Source of the DNA: Streptomyces sp. MspMP-M5
GTDB taxonomy: Bacteria; Actinomycetota; Actinomycetes; Streptomycetales; Streptomycetaceae
DNA: 64,000 nt
Direction: 5' to 3'
Assembly (NCBI RefSeq): GCF_000373585.1
Contig: NZ_KB891888.1
Coordinates: 51,225 to 115,224 of the forward strand
This document shows positions 15,681-23,958 of the stretch, piece after piece (the first letter of the stretch is position 1; each line of letters begins with the position of its first letter). The translations under genes and the position numbers were made by a program. Under the pieces are notes generated by a model that was given only the letters and a program-made list of their open reading frames with translations, had not been told where the DNA came from and searched no databases.

Positions 15681-16438
15681 GGGGACGGGGAGCGATGAGC
15701 GGGATACGCGGGCGCGGGTTCGGGGGGCGGGTGCGGCGGCTGCTTCGGCATGAAGGGCGGTGGCTGGCGAGTCTGGTGTGGTGGGTGGCGCGGCGGCGGG
15801 TCGGGGTGCCGGTGGGGGCGCGGGCGCTGCCGTATGCGGGCGCGCAGGCGGCGATGCTGTACGGGCTGGCGTTCGTGTTCGTGGTGGAGACGGTCGGGGT
15901 GAGCGTGCTGCTGCGGGACACACCGTGGCTGCACGCGGTGATGCTGGTGGTCGACGTCTACACCGTGCTGATGGTGCTGGGGAGCCAGGCCGCGGCGGTG
16001 ACCCGGCCGCATGTGGTGGGGGCGGACGGGGTGGTGCTGCGCGACGGTGCCCGGATGACGGTGCGGATTCCGTTGGAGCGGATCGCGTCGGTGCGGTACG
16101 ACCTGCGGTTCGGGCGGAGCGCGCGGGAGGCCGGGGCGAAGGACGGCGGGGCGCGGGACGACGGGACGCTGGAGCTGGCCGTCGGCGGGCAGACGTCGGT
16201 GACCTTGGAGCTGGCCGAACCGGTCGTCGCGGTGCGGCTGCTGGGCCGGCGGGAGACGGTGCGGACGGTGCGCTTCCATGCCGATGACGCGCGGGGCGCG
16301 GTACGCGCCGTACGGGAGGCCATGGAAGCGGTGAGTGTGGTGGGTGGGGTGGGTGGGGCGGAAGCGGTGACAGGCGTGGCGGGCGCCGATGGGGCAGCCG
16401 CACCGGTTACACCGGCCACACCTGTCACACCGGCGTGA
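15677..16438 (+). CDS. Hypothetical membrane protein coupled to MerR regulator
   Basis: The start ATG 15677 overlaps the regulator stop by four bases (ATGA) with GGAGGGGG upstream; ATG 15695 is an alternative. The 253-residue product has two adjacent hydrophobic segments at about residues 54-78 (AAMLYGLAFVFVVETVGVSV) and 84-105 (AVMLVVDVYTVLMVLGSQAA). They are followed by a soluble beta-rich domain (VRIPLERIASVRYDLRFG, ELAVGGQTSVTLEL) with a PH-like flavour, and a low-complexity Val/Thr/Pro tail. Function is unknown. The last 14 bases overlap the end of the convergent RNB gene. Confidence 0.75.
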   Translation: MRGRGAMSGIRGRGFGGRVRRLLRHEGRWLASLVWWVARRRVGVPVGARALPYAGAQAAMLYGLAFVFVVETVGVSVLLRDTPWLHAVMLVVDVYTVLMVLGSQAAAVTRPHVVGADGVVLRDGARMTVRIPLERIASVRYDLRFGRSAREAGAKDGGARDDGTLELAVGGQTSVTLELAEPVVAVRLLGRRETVRTVRFHADDARGAVRAVREAMEAVSVVGGVGGAEAVTGVAGADGAAAPVTPATPVTPA

Positions 16439-17909
16439 AGAGCACCGGTTCGTGGCCCGGGTCGGCGGTGGTGAGGCGGACTCTGAGGTAGCCGCCGAGG
16501 GGTAGTGGGGGGCCGGCGGGGGTGGAGCGGACCGGGGCGATGACGGCCGGTTCGCGGAGGTGGACGGTGCCCCGGGTGGGGTCGTCCTGGTGGCGGTCGA
16601 CGACCACGGCCTCGAAGGTCTCGCCGACGCGGTCGCGCAGCAGGGCCGCCTCGACGAGGTCGACGCAGGCCCGCTCGATCCGGTTGGCGCGCTGGGTGCC
16701 GGTCTCCATCTCGTGCGGGAGGGCGGGGAGGGCGGCGCGGACCCAGGCGGGCGGGGTGTGGCCGGCCGCGGCGGCCAGGCACAGCTCGGAGGTGTAGCGG
16801 TCGACGAGCCGGCGCAGCGGCGCGGTGGCGTGGGCGTAGGGGGCGGCGACCGCGGCGTGCAGCACGGTGCCGGCCGGTGGGGCGGTGCCGTCGAAGACGG
16901 TGTAGCCGGCGCCGCGGAGCAGGGCCGTGCACTCCTGGAGGAACGCGGCGTGGGCGGCGCGGTGCGGGTCGAGGGTGCGGATCAGCGCCGCGTACGAGGT
17001 GTGGTGGGGCCAGTCGACGCCGAGGGCCTGGGCGGTGCGGCGGAGCCGGGCGACCGAGCCGTCGGGGGCGGAGGGCAGGGTGCGCAGGATGCCGGTGCCG
17101 GCGGCGAGCATCAGCTCGGCCGCGGCCATGCCGGTGAGCAGGGAGATCTGGGCGTTCCAGGAGGCGGCCGGGAGCGGGGCGCGGTAGGCGAGGGTGTAGT
17201 GGCCGTCGCGTTCGACGATCTCCTGCTCGGGGACGGTGAGGGAGATCGCGCCGCGGGCCGTCTCCTGTTCCTCGCGCAGCCGCCCGATCTCGCGGAGCAG
17301 GGCGAGCGGCTCCTCGGCGGTGCCGTCGTCGAGGACGTGCTGGACGCCCGGGTAGTCCAGGCGGGCGCGGGAGCGGACCAGGGCGCGGTGGACGGTGGTG
17401 CCGGTCAGCGCGCCGTCGGCGTCCAGCTCGAACTGCCACAGGACGGCCGGGCGGTCCTGGTCGGGCAGCAGGCTGGCGGCGCCCTCGCTGAGGACGGTGG
17501 GGTGCAGCGGGATCCGCTCGTCGGGGAAGTAGAGGGTGGCCACCCGGTGGTGCGCCTCGGCGTCCAGGGCGCCGCCGGGGGTGACGAAGGAGGCGATGTC
17601 GGCGATGGCGTAGTGGACGCGATAGCCGCCCTCCCGGCGGCGGGCGAGGAACATCGCCTGGTCCAGATCGCGGGCGCCGGGCGGGTCGAGGGTGAAGAGG
17701 GGCAGGTCGGTGGCGTCGTACAGGGTGTGCTCGGTGGCCACCTCGCCGTCGCCGGCCGGGATGCGCGGGGCGCGGGCGGCGCTGTCCGCCTCGGCCTGGG
17801 CGGTGGGCGGGAAGTGGTCGGGGACGTCCAGCCGCACGCGCAGCTCGTGCAGGGCGGCCCGGAGGGGCGCCTCCGCTGCGTCGGTCACATGCATATGGCG
17901 ACGGGGCAT
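16425..17909 (-). CDS. RNB-domain exoribonuclease (RNase II/R family)
   Basis: This 494-residue protein has an RNB catalytic domain spanning about residues 60-390. The metal-binding Asp cluster is visible in TLDPPGARDLDQAMFLAR, followed by YRVHYAIADIASFVTPG, LDAEAHHRVATLYFPDERIP and LHPTVLSEGAASLLPDQDRP. HATAPLRRLVDRYTSEL is the conserved end of the domain. The family degrades RNA 3' to 5'. It lacks the N-terminal cold-shock and C-terminal S1 domains of full RNase R, as in the short actinobacterial RNB proteins. Start ATG 17909 gives MPRRHMHVTDAAEAPL; it is monocistronic and convergent with 15677-16438. Confidence 0.9.
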   Translation of the reverse strand: MPRRHMHVTDAAEAPLRAALHELRVRLDVPDHFPPTAQAEADSAARAPRIPAGDGEVATEHTLYDATDLPLFTLDPPGARDLDQAMFLARRREGGYRVHYAIADIASFVTPGGALDAEAHHRVATLYFPDERIPLHPTVLSEGAASLLPDQDRPAVLWQFELDADGALTGTTVHRALVRSRARLDYPGVQHVLDDGTAEEPLALLREIGRLREEQETARGAISLTVPEQEIVERDGHYTLAYRAPLPAASWNAQISLLTGMAAAELMLAAGTGILRTLPSAPDGSVARLRRTAQALGVDWPHHTSYAALIRTLDPHRAAHAAFLQECTALLRGAGYTVFDGTAPPAGTVLHAAVAAPYAHATAPLRRLVDRYTSELCLAAAAGHTPPAWVRAALPALPHEMETGTQRANRIERACVDLVEAALLRDRVGETFEAVVVDRHQDDPTRGTVHLREPAVIAPVRSTPAGPPLPLGGYLRVRLTTADPGHEPVLFTPV

Positions 17910-18047
17910 GGAACCGAGCGTATGGCCGCCGGGCGCTCCCGGCGCGGCGTGCGAGCGCCGGGCGGACGCCGCGCCGGGGTGGCCGGGCTTCTAAGCTTTC
18001 GGCGGGGCCGCACCCCCGTGCTCGTACCGCCGTGAAGGAGAAACACC

Positions 18048-18872
18048 GTGCTCGTGCTGTTGCCGCCGTCCGAGGGGAAGGCCGATCCGATCGAGGCGGG
18101 GCGAGGGGCCGCCACGCGGGGCGGTGGGCGACTGGATCTGGGGGCGCTGTCGTTGCCGGGGCTGACCGCGGCGCGGACGGAGGTGCTGGCGGAGCTGGTC
18201 GAGCTGTGCGCGGCCGACGCGGTCAAGGCCCGGGAGGTGCTGGGGCTGAGCGAGGGCCTGAAGGGCGAGGTGGCCAAGAACGCGGGGCTGCGCACCGCGG
18301 GTACCCGGCCGGCCGGGGAGATCTACACCGGGGTGCTCTACGACGCCCTCGGACTGGCGTCCCTGGACGCGGCGGCGCGGAAGCGGGCCGAGCGGTCGCT
18401 GCTGGTGTTCTCGGGGCTGTGGGGCGCCGTGCGGATCGACGACCGGATTCCGTCGTACCGCTGCTCGATGGGGGTGAAGCTGCCGGGGCTGGGCGCGCTG
18501 GGGGCGTACTGGCGGGGGCCGATGGCGGAGGTGCTGCCGGAGGCGGCCGGGACCGGGCTCCTGTTGGATCTGCGGTCGGCGGCGTATGCCACGGCGTGGA
18601 AGCCCAAGGGGGAAGTGGCGGAGCGGACCGCTACGGTGCGGGTGCTCCAGTCGAAGATCGTGAACGGGGTCGAGAAGCGGTCGGTGGTCAGCCACTTCAA
18701 CAAGGCGACCAAGGGACGGCTGGTGCGGGACCTGCTGGTGGCCGGGGCCGAACCGGCGGACCCGGCGGAGCTGGTGGAGACGCTGCGCGGACTGGGTTAC
18801 GCGGTCGAGGCGCAGGCTCCGGCGAAGGCCGGCAAGCCGTGGGCCCTGGATGTGATCGTCACGGAGCTGTAA
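18048..18872 (+). CDS. yaaA: Peroxide stress protein YaaA
   Basis: The 274-residue product starts MLVLLPPSEGKADP, the invariant N-terminal PPSE-x-K motif of the YaaA (DUF328/UPF0246) family. Other family landmarks follow: YTGVLYDALGL, VFSGLWGAVRIDDRIPSYRCSM, and VVSHFNKATKGRLVRDLL near the C-terminus. In E. coli YaaA limits intracellular free iron and oxidative DNA damage during peroxide stress; the fold binds DNA. Start GTG 18048 follows GAAGGAG. It faces away from the RNB gene and precedes the aldolase gene by 80 bases, with a separate regulatory array in between. Confidence 0.92.
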   Translation: MLVLLPPSEGKADPIEAGRGAATRGGGRLDLGALSLPGLTAARTEVLAELVELCAADAVKAREVLGLSEGLKGEVAKNAGLRTAGTRPAGEIYTGVLYDALGLASLDAAARKRAERSLLVFSGLWGAVRIDDRIPSYRCSMGVKLPGLGALGAYWRGPMAEVLPEAAGTGLLLDLRSAAYATAWKPKGEVAERTATVRVLQSKIVNGVEKRSVVSHFNKATKGRLVRDLLVAGAEPADPAELVETLRGLGYAVEAQAPAKAGKPWALDVIVTEL

Positions 18873-18901
18873 AGGGCTCCCGACGGCCCCCGCATCCACC
18901 C

Positions 18902-18943
18902 CGTTGCAGCTCGTGCAACGGGCGTTGCGGAGGGTATTGCAAC
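18902..18943. promoter_or_regulatory. GTTGCA/TGCAAC repeat array upstream of eda
   Basis: Four copies of a heptamer occur in 42 bases: CGTTGCA (18902), TGCAACG (18914, inverted), CGTTGCG (18923) and TTGCAAC (18937). The first two form a perfect palindrome with a five-base spacer, and the middle two form GCAACGGGCGTTGC. It ends ten bases before ATG 18953. Such phased dyads usually are operators, but the regulator is unknown. Confidence 0.55.
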
Positions 18944-18952
18944 CGCCCCAGT

Positions 18953-19621
18953 ATGGGCGGCGTGACTGACGCCGCCTCCTCCGCCGCCTCCGCCGCGCCC
19001 TTCCCCACCGTCCTCGGGCTCGCCCCGGTCGTCCCGGTCGTGGTGCTGCGGGACGCGGCGGACGCCGCGCCGCTCGCCCGGGCGCTGGTCGCCGGCGGGC
19101 TGCCGGCGATCGAGGTGACCCTGCGCACGCCCGCCGCGCTGGACGCGATCCGGGCCGTCGCCGAGGAGGTCCCGGACGCGGTGGTCGGCGCCGGGACCGT
19201 ACTGGACCCGGCACAGGCCACGGCGGCCGGGGCGGCCGGCGCGCGGTTCCTGGTGAGCCCGGGGTGGTCGCCGCGGCTGCTGGGCGCGCTGCGGGACTCC
19301 GGGCTGCCGTTCCTGCCGGGCGTCTCGACGGCCTCGGAGGTGGTGACCCTGCTGGACGAGGGGATCACCGCGATGAAGTTCTTCCCGGCGGAAGCGGCGG
19401 GCGGCACCGCCTACCTCAGGTCACTGGCCGCCCCGCTCCCGCAGGCCCGCTTCTGCCCGACCGGTGGCATCGGCCCGGCCACGGCCCCCTCGTACCTGGC
19501 ACTGCCCAACGTCGCCTGCGTGGGCGGCACCTGGATGCTGCCCGGGGACGCGCTGGCCGCCAAGGACTGGCCACGCATCGAGCGACTGGCGACCGAGGCG
19601 GCGGCGCTGGGCCGCGGCTGA
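18953..19621 (+). CDS. eda: 2-dehydro-3-deoxy-phosphogluconate (KDPG) aldolase
   Basis: The product (222 residues from ATG 18953; GTG 18962 is an alternative) is a complete class I KDPG/KHG aldolase. It splits KDPG into pyruvate and glyceraldehyde-3-phosphate, the last step of the Entner-Doudoroff path, or acts on sugar-acid degradation products. Motifs: PVVPVVVLRDA, GGLPAIEVTLRTPAAL (catalytic Glu), VVGAGTVLDPAQA, FLVSPGWSP, ITAMKFFPAEAAGG with the Schiff-base Lys in MKFFPA, and FCPTGGIGPATA. No partner dehydratase gene is in the window. The operator-like array just upstream suggests substrate-responsive control. Confidence 0.92.
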   Translation: MGGVTDAASSAASAAPFPTVLGLAPVVPVVVLRDAADAAPLARALVAGGLPAIEVTLRTPAALDAIRAVAEEVPDAVVGAGTVLDPAQATAAGAAGARFLVSPGWSPRLLGALRDSGLPFLPGVSTASEVVTLLDEGITAMKFFPAEAAGGTAYLRSLAAPLPQARFCPTGGIGPATAPSYLALPNVACVGGTWMLPGDALAAKDWPRIERLATEAAALGRG

Positions 19622-19656
19622 CACCCGGGGAGGGCCGGGGCCCTGGGGCCCCGCCC

Positions 19657-20865
19657 CTACCGCAGATGCGAAGTGTCGTTCAGCAGCCGCACCGACGCGT
19701 TCCCGTCCGCGTAGTACGCCACCGCGGACAGCGACGCCGCGGACAGCTCCATGCGGAACAGGGACTCCGGCGGAGCGCCCAGGGCCAGCCGCACCAGCGT
19801 CTTGATCGGGGTGACGTGGGTGACCAGGAGGACGGTCCGGCCCGCGTACCGGGCGATCAGCTTGTCGCGGGTGACCGCGACCCGGCGCGCCACCGCCGCG
19901 AAGGACTCGCCGCCCCCCGTGGGCGCCGCCTTGGCGGAGCGGAGCCAGGCGTCGAGATCGTCCGGGTGGCGTTCGCGGACCTCGGCGAAGGTCAGCCCCT
20001 CCCAGGCGCCGAAGTCGGTCTCGCGGAGCCCGTCCTCGACGCGGACGTCCAGGCCGAGCCGGGCGGCGATCGTCCCGGCGGTCTCCTGGCAGCGGCGCAG
20101 CGGCGAGCTGACCACGGCCTGGACGGTGCCGCGGGCGGCGAGCGCGGCGGCGGTCGCCTCGGCCTGGCGACGGCCGGCGGCCGACAGCTCCGGGTCGGTG
20201 CCCCCGCTGCCGGAGAAGCGCTTCTCCGGCGTCAGCGCCGTCTCGCCGTGCCGGAGCAGGACGAACGTCGCGGGGACGCCGAGGTCGGGCGCGCCCCAGC
20301 CGACCGGCGGCGCGGCCGCGCTCGGGCCGCTCTCCGCGGCCTCGGCCGCCTCGGCGGCGGCGTCCGCGGCGCGCGCCGCGGCGCTGCGGGCGGGTGCCGC
20401 GTCGGCCGGGCCGGCCAGCGCCGCCCGGGAGTCGCGCGGCTCCCACTGCTTGCCGCGCTTGCCCGCGTCCATCGCCTCGTTGGCGAGCCGGTCGGCGTGC
20501 TTGTTCCGGGAGCGCGGGATCCACTCGTAGGTGACCCGGCCGGGCGGGAAGACCGCGGCGGCCGCGGCGGCCAGCGGCTTCATGTCCGGGTGCTTGATCT
20601 TCCAGCGGCCGGACATCTGCTCGACGACGAGCTTGGAGTCCATCCGGACGTGGACGGCGGCCTCCGGGTCCAGGGCGTGCGCGGCGCGCAGCCCGGCCAG
20701 CAGGCCCTTGTATTCGGCGACGTTGTTGGTCGCCGTCCCGATGAACTCTGCGGCCTCGGCCAGCGCCTCGCCGCTCGCCGGGTCGAGGACCACCGCGCCG
20801 TAGCCGGCCGGCCCCGGGTTGCCCCGGGAACCGCCGTCCGCCTCGACGATCAGCTCACGCGCCAC
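19657..20865 (-). CDS. Bifunctional RNase HI / histidine phosphatase
   Basis: This 402-residue protein is a two-domain fusion known in actinobacteria (mycobacterial Rv2228c type). Residues 1-140 are RNase HI, with catalytic acidic residues in IVEADGGSRGNPGPAGYGAV, TNNVAEYKGLLAGL, MDSKLVVEQMSG and RNKHADRLANEAMD. An Ala-rich linker follows (about 145-195). Residues about 200-402 are a histidine phosphatase domain with LLRHGET, SSPLRRCQETA, and the second catalytic His in TVLLVTHVTPIK. The mycobacterial homologue degrades RNA-DNA hybrids and has acid phosphatase activity. It is the last gene of a three-gene operon with the zinc-ribbon protein (three bases upstream) and Nif3. Confidence 0.93.
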   Translation of the reverse strand: MARELIVEADGGSRGNPGPAGYGAVVLDPASGEALAEAAEFIGTATNNVAEYKGLLAGLRAAHALDPEAAVHVRMDSKLVVEQMSGRWKIKHPDMKPLAAAAAAVFPPGRVTYEWIPRSRNKHADRLANEAMDAGKRGKQWEPRDSRAALAGPADAAPARSAAARAADAAAEAAEAAESGPSAAAPPVGWGAPDLGVPATFVLLRHGETALTPEKRFSGSGGTDPELSAAGRRQAEATAAALAARGTVQAVVSSPLRRCQETAGTIAARLGLDVRVEDGLRETDFGAWEGLTFAEVRERHPDDLDAWLRSAKAAPTGGGESFAAVARRVAVTRDKLIARYAGRTVLLVTHVTPIKTLVRLALGAPPESLFRMELSAASLSAVAYYADGNASVRLLNDTSHLR

Positions 20866-20868
20866 GGC

Positions 20869-21612
20869 CTACAGCCCCGAGTCGGGCGTGCGGACCAGGA
20901 TGCGGCTGCAGTTCTCGCACCGGACGACGGCGTCGGCGGCGGCCCGGCGCACGTCGTTGAGCTCGGTGATGTCCAGCTCCAGCCGGCAGCCCTCGCAGCG
21001 GCGCTGGTAGAGGCGGGCGGCGCCGATGCCGCCCTGCTTCGCGCGGATGCGGTCGTAGAGCGTGACCAGCGCCTCGGGGATGTCGGCGACGGTGAGTTCG
21101 CGCTCCTTGGTGACCGTGGCGGCCTCGGCGTCGATCTCGGCGTTGGCGGCGTCCCGGCGGGCGGTGGCGTCGTCGACCTTGGCCTGGATGGCCTCGACCC
21201 GCTCGGTCAGCTCGCGGACCCGCTCCTGGGCGGTCTCGCGGCGCTCCATGACCTCCAGGACGACGTCCTCCAGGTCGCCCTGGCGCTTGGCCAGCGAGGC
21301 CAGTTCGCGCTGGAGGCTCTCCAGGTCCTTGGGGGAGGTCACGGCGCCGGAGTCGAGGCGCTTCTGGTCGCGGGCGGCGCGCTGGCGGACCTGGTCGACG
21401 TCCTGCTCCGCCTTGGTCTGCTCGCGGTTGGTGTCGCTCTCCTCGGTCTGCGCGGCGACGAGCAGATCGCGCTGCTGGGTGAGGTCGGCCTCCAGGGTCT
21501 GCAGCTCGGCCAGCTCGGGGAGGTTCTTGCGCCGGTGCGCGAGCTGGGTGAGGCGGACGTCGAGGTTCTGGACGTCCAGGAGGCGGATCTGGTCGGCGGG
21601 CGCGGCGTTCAG
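20869..21612 (-). CDS. Coiled-coil protein with C-terminal C4 zinc ribbon, CTG start
   Basis: The recognisable family N-terminus is NAAPADQIRLLDVQNLDVRL and lies upstream of the first ATG/GTG at 21342. The only start compatible with it is CTG 21612-21610, with AGGAG seven bases upstream, overlapping the Nif3 stop as CTGA. The 247-residue product has a long helical hairpin (about residues 10-175) and a C4 zinc ribbon, CEGC about 45 residues from the end and CENC near the end, like mycobacterial Rv2229c and CT398/FlgZ-like proteins. The precise role is unknown; it travels with RNase HI-phosphatase and Nif3 across actinobacteria. A GTG start at 21342 would discard half of the conserved coiled coil. 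Confidence 0.8.
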   Translation of the reverse strand: MNAAPADQIRLLDVQNLDVRLTQLAHRRKNLPELAELQTLEADLTQQRDLLVAAQTEESDTNREQTKAEQDVDQVRQRAARDQKRLDSGAVTSPKDLESLQRELASLAKRQGDLEDVVLEVMERRETAQERVRELTERVEAIQAKVDDATARRDAANAEIDAEAATVTKERELTVADIPEALVTLYDRIRAKQGGIGAARLYQRRCEGCRLELDITELNDVRRAAADAVVRCENCSRILVRTPDSGL

Positions 21613-22496
21613 CGGGGGGCTCCTGTGGTGTGCGGGGTGTCAGCGGGGCTGGTGAGCGGGGCGGACGCCGCGTGGGCGGTCCAGGGGTCGGTGACCGTGC
21701 GGGAGACGTGCGTGCGCAGTCCCCAGCCGTGCCGGTCGGAGACCGCGTCGAGCTGGGCCGCGGCCTGCTCGCACCACGGCCATTCGGTGGCCCAGTGGGC
21801 CGCGTCCAGCAGCGCCGGCGGGCGGTTCCGTCCGGTGGTCTGGATGGCCTCGGAGGCCGGGTGGTGACGCAGGTCGGCGGTGAGGAACGCGTCCACGCCG
21901 GCCGCCCGTACGTCGTCGAAGAGGCTGTCGCCGGAGCCGCCGGAGACCGCCAGGGTGCGGATCTCGCGGTCCGGGTCGCCGGCCGCCCGGATGCCCTGCG
22001 CGGTGGCGGGCAGGCGGGCGGCGGCGTACGCGGTCAGCTCGGCCAGCGTCATCGGGTGCGGGAGCTCGCAGATCCGGCCCAGGCCGCGGCGGCCGGCCGG
22101 ATCGCTCGGGTCCGGCACCAGGGGGCGCAAGATCCGCAGGTCCAGCGCGCCGGCCAGGGCGTCGGAGACGCCGGGGTCGGCGGTGTCGGCGTTGGTGTGC
22201 GCGACGTGCAGGGCGATGTCGTGCTTGATGAGCGTGTGCACGACCTTTCCCTTGAAGGTGGAGGCGGCGACCGTCGTCGTCCCCCGCAGGTAGAGCGGGT
22301 GATGGGTGACGAGCAGGTCGGCGCCGAGCCGCACGGCCTCGTCGGCGATCTCCTGGACCGGGTCGACGGCGAACAGCACCCGGCGGACCTCGGCGTCGGG
22401 GTCGCCGCAGACGGTGCCGACGGCGTCCCATCCTTCGGCCCGCTCGGGGGGCCAGAGGACGTCGAGCGCGGCGAGGACTTCAGACAGTGCGGGCAC
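21609..22496 (-). CDS. Nif3-like dinuclear metal centre protein
   Basis: The start is taken at GTG 22496, giving VPALSEVLAALDVLWPPERA, the usual family N-terminus. The 295-residue product has Nif3/DUF34 metal-binding motifs: LLVTHHPLYLRG (two His), HVAHTNADTADPGVSDALA (His and Asp) and, near the C-terminus, DAFLTADLRHHPASEAI and LLDAAHWATEWPW (His and Glu). Members form toroidal hexamers with a di-metal site; GTP cyclohydrolase-like or metal-chaperone roles have been suggested. It is the first gene of the operon with the zinc-ribbon and RNase HI genes, coupled by a CTGA overlap. Confidence 0.92.
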   Translation of the reverse strand: MPALSEVLAALDVLWPPERAEGWDAVGTVCGDPDAEVRRVLFAVDPVQEIADEAVRLGADLLVTHHPLYLRGTTTVAASTFKGKVVHTLIKHDIALHVAHTNADTADPGVSDALAGALDLRILRPLVPDPSDPAGRRGLGRICELPHPMTLAELTAYAAARLPATAQGIRAAGDPDREIRTLAVSGGSGDSLFDDVRAAGVDAFLTADLRHHPASEAIQTTGRNRPPALLDAAHWATEWPWCEQAAAQLDAVSDRHGWGLRTHVSRTVTDPWTAHAASAPLTSPADTPHTTGAPR

Positions 22497-22696
22497 GGGG
22501 GGAAGGTTACCTCTCCCCCGCGCCCGCGCGCCGGGCCGCGGTGCGCGCGGGGCCCGTGGCCCGGCGCGCGCCGGGGATTTCCGGCCACCGGCCGCCGGCT
22601 GCGACGCGCGCCACCGGGCCGCCGCCGACGGCCACTTGAGGGAGACGCCCGCATCACGGGACCCCTGCTTCACGAGCCGACTGCTTGACGGGACGG

Positions 22697-23728
22697 CTAC
22701 TTCACGAGGAAGGCCCGCAGATCGGCCAGGACGCTGTCGGCCGCGGTGACGCCGAGGCCGAGGTACCAGGTCTCGTCCTTCACGTTCCTGGCGTGGCCGT
22801 CCCTGACCGCCTTGAGGTTCTTCCACAGCGGGTTCTGCTCGGCGGTGTCGCGCTTGGTGGACTTGGGGTCGCCGTAGACGCCGGTGAAGATCCAGTCGGC
22901 GTCGGCCTGGTTGATGTTCTCCGGGCTGACCTCGGTGGCGAGGTCGTCGACCTGCTGGTTCTTCGGCCGGGGCAGGCCGACGTCCTTGAGGACGGTGCCG
23001 ATGAAGGAGCGCTGGGCGTAGAGGCGGGTGAACTGGGGCATGTAGCGCAGCATCGTCACGGTCGGCTTCTCGGGGCCGAGGTCCTCGCCGAGCTTCTTCG
23101 CCTTGGCCTCGTAGTCGGCCAGTTCGCGCCGGGCCTCCGCGGTCTTGTCGAGGGCGGCGGCGTTGAGGAGGTAGTTCTGCTTCCAGGTGAAGCCGGGGCG
23201 GATCGAGAAGACGGTCGGGGCGATCTTGCTGAGCTGTCGGTACTGCTTCTCGGCGCGCAGCTTGCTGCCCAGGATGAGGTCGGGCTTCAGGGCGTCGACG
23301 GCCTCCAGGTTGAGGCCGTTGATGGTGCCGACGCTCTTGGGGTGGCCGGCGTTCTTCGCGAGGTAGTCCGGCAGGGCGGCGTCGCCCTCGGTGGGTGCGT
23401 AGCCGACCGGCTTGATGCCGAGCGAGACGACGTTGTCGAGCTCGCCGACGTCGAGGACGACCACGCGCTTCGGCGCGGACGGGATGGTGGTGGTGCCCAT
23501 GGCGTGCCGGACGGTGCGCGGGAACGTGCCCGGCGCGGCGTCGGTGCCCATCTTCGCGGTCTCCTCGGCGGCCCTGCCGAAGTCCTTGCCGCCCTGGGCG
23601 ACGGACTTCGAGCCCGCCCCGCGGTCGCTGCCGCCGTCCGCGCCGGGCGCCCCGCACCCGGCGAGCGCGACGGCTCCGGCGGCGGCGAGGACTATGGCGG
23701 CGGCGCCGCGGCGGCGAAGGGGCATCAC
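22697..23728 (-). CDS. Iron-siderophore ABC transporter substrate-binding lipoprotein
   Basis: This 343-residue protein has a lipoprotein signal peptide (VLAAAGAVALAGCG, lipobox Cys near 25). A FecB/TroA-type periplasmic-binding fold follows: RVVVLDVGELDNVVSLGIKP, LNLEAVDALKPDLILGSKL, YRQLSKIAPTVFS, and a long connecting helix. It captures ferric siderophores at the outer face of the membrane and hands them to a permease that is not encoded nearby. An iron box on the minus strand (23795-23813) lies about 70 bases upstream, so repression by iron through a DmdR1/IdeR regulator is expected. It is the only member of this transport system here, a common orphan arrangement in Streptomyces. Confidence 0.9.
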   Translation of the reverse strand: MMPLRRRGAAAIVLAAAGAVALAGCGAPGADGGSDRGAGSKSVAQGGKDFGRAAEETAKMGTDAAPGTFPRTVRHAMGTTTIPSAPKRVVVLDVGELDNVVSLGIKPVGYAPTEGDAALPDYLAKNAGHPKSVGTINGLNLEAVDALKPDLILGSKLRAEKQYRQLSKIAPTVFSIRPGFTWKQNYLLNAAALDKTAEARRELADYEAKAKKLGEDLGPEKPTVTMLRYMPQFTRLYAQRSFIGTVLKDVGLPRPKNQQVDDLATEVSPENINQADADWIFTGVYGDPKSTKRDTAEQNPLWKNLKAVRDGHARNVKDETWYLGLGVTAADSVLADLRAFLVK

Positions 23729-23794
23729 GTCACTCCAGGTCGAAATGCGGGCGCCGCCGGGCAGCCGGGAGCCGCCCGGCCACCCGACGGCAAC

Positions 23795-23813
23795 TTAGGT
23801 CCGCCTAACTTTA
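23795..23813 (-). promoter_or_regulatory. Iron box (DmdR1/IdeR-type)
   Basis: The minus-strand 19-mer TAAAGTTAGGCGGACCTAA matches 15 of 19 positions of the actinobacterial iron-box consensus TTAGGTTAGGCTCACCTAA. It sits 67 bases before the start of the siderophore-binding lipoprotein, consistent with iron-dependent repression. Confidence 0.85.
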
Positions 23814-23958
23814 AACATCCTTGAAACTCGCAGCACACCCACCCCTCCCCAAACCGGCGAATCGGGCAACGGCCACCCTTATGCGTGAAGACCGGCAACT
23901 CTCGTTGATCGGCCGGAAATGCGAAAACTAACGTCCCTCCACTGGAGGTGGCACCCCC

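Noticed and set aside
18902..18943. GTTGC repeats as a CRISPR array
   Set aside because: The units are only seven bases, alternate in orientation and have irregular 5-10 base spacing. No cas genes are present.
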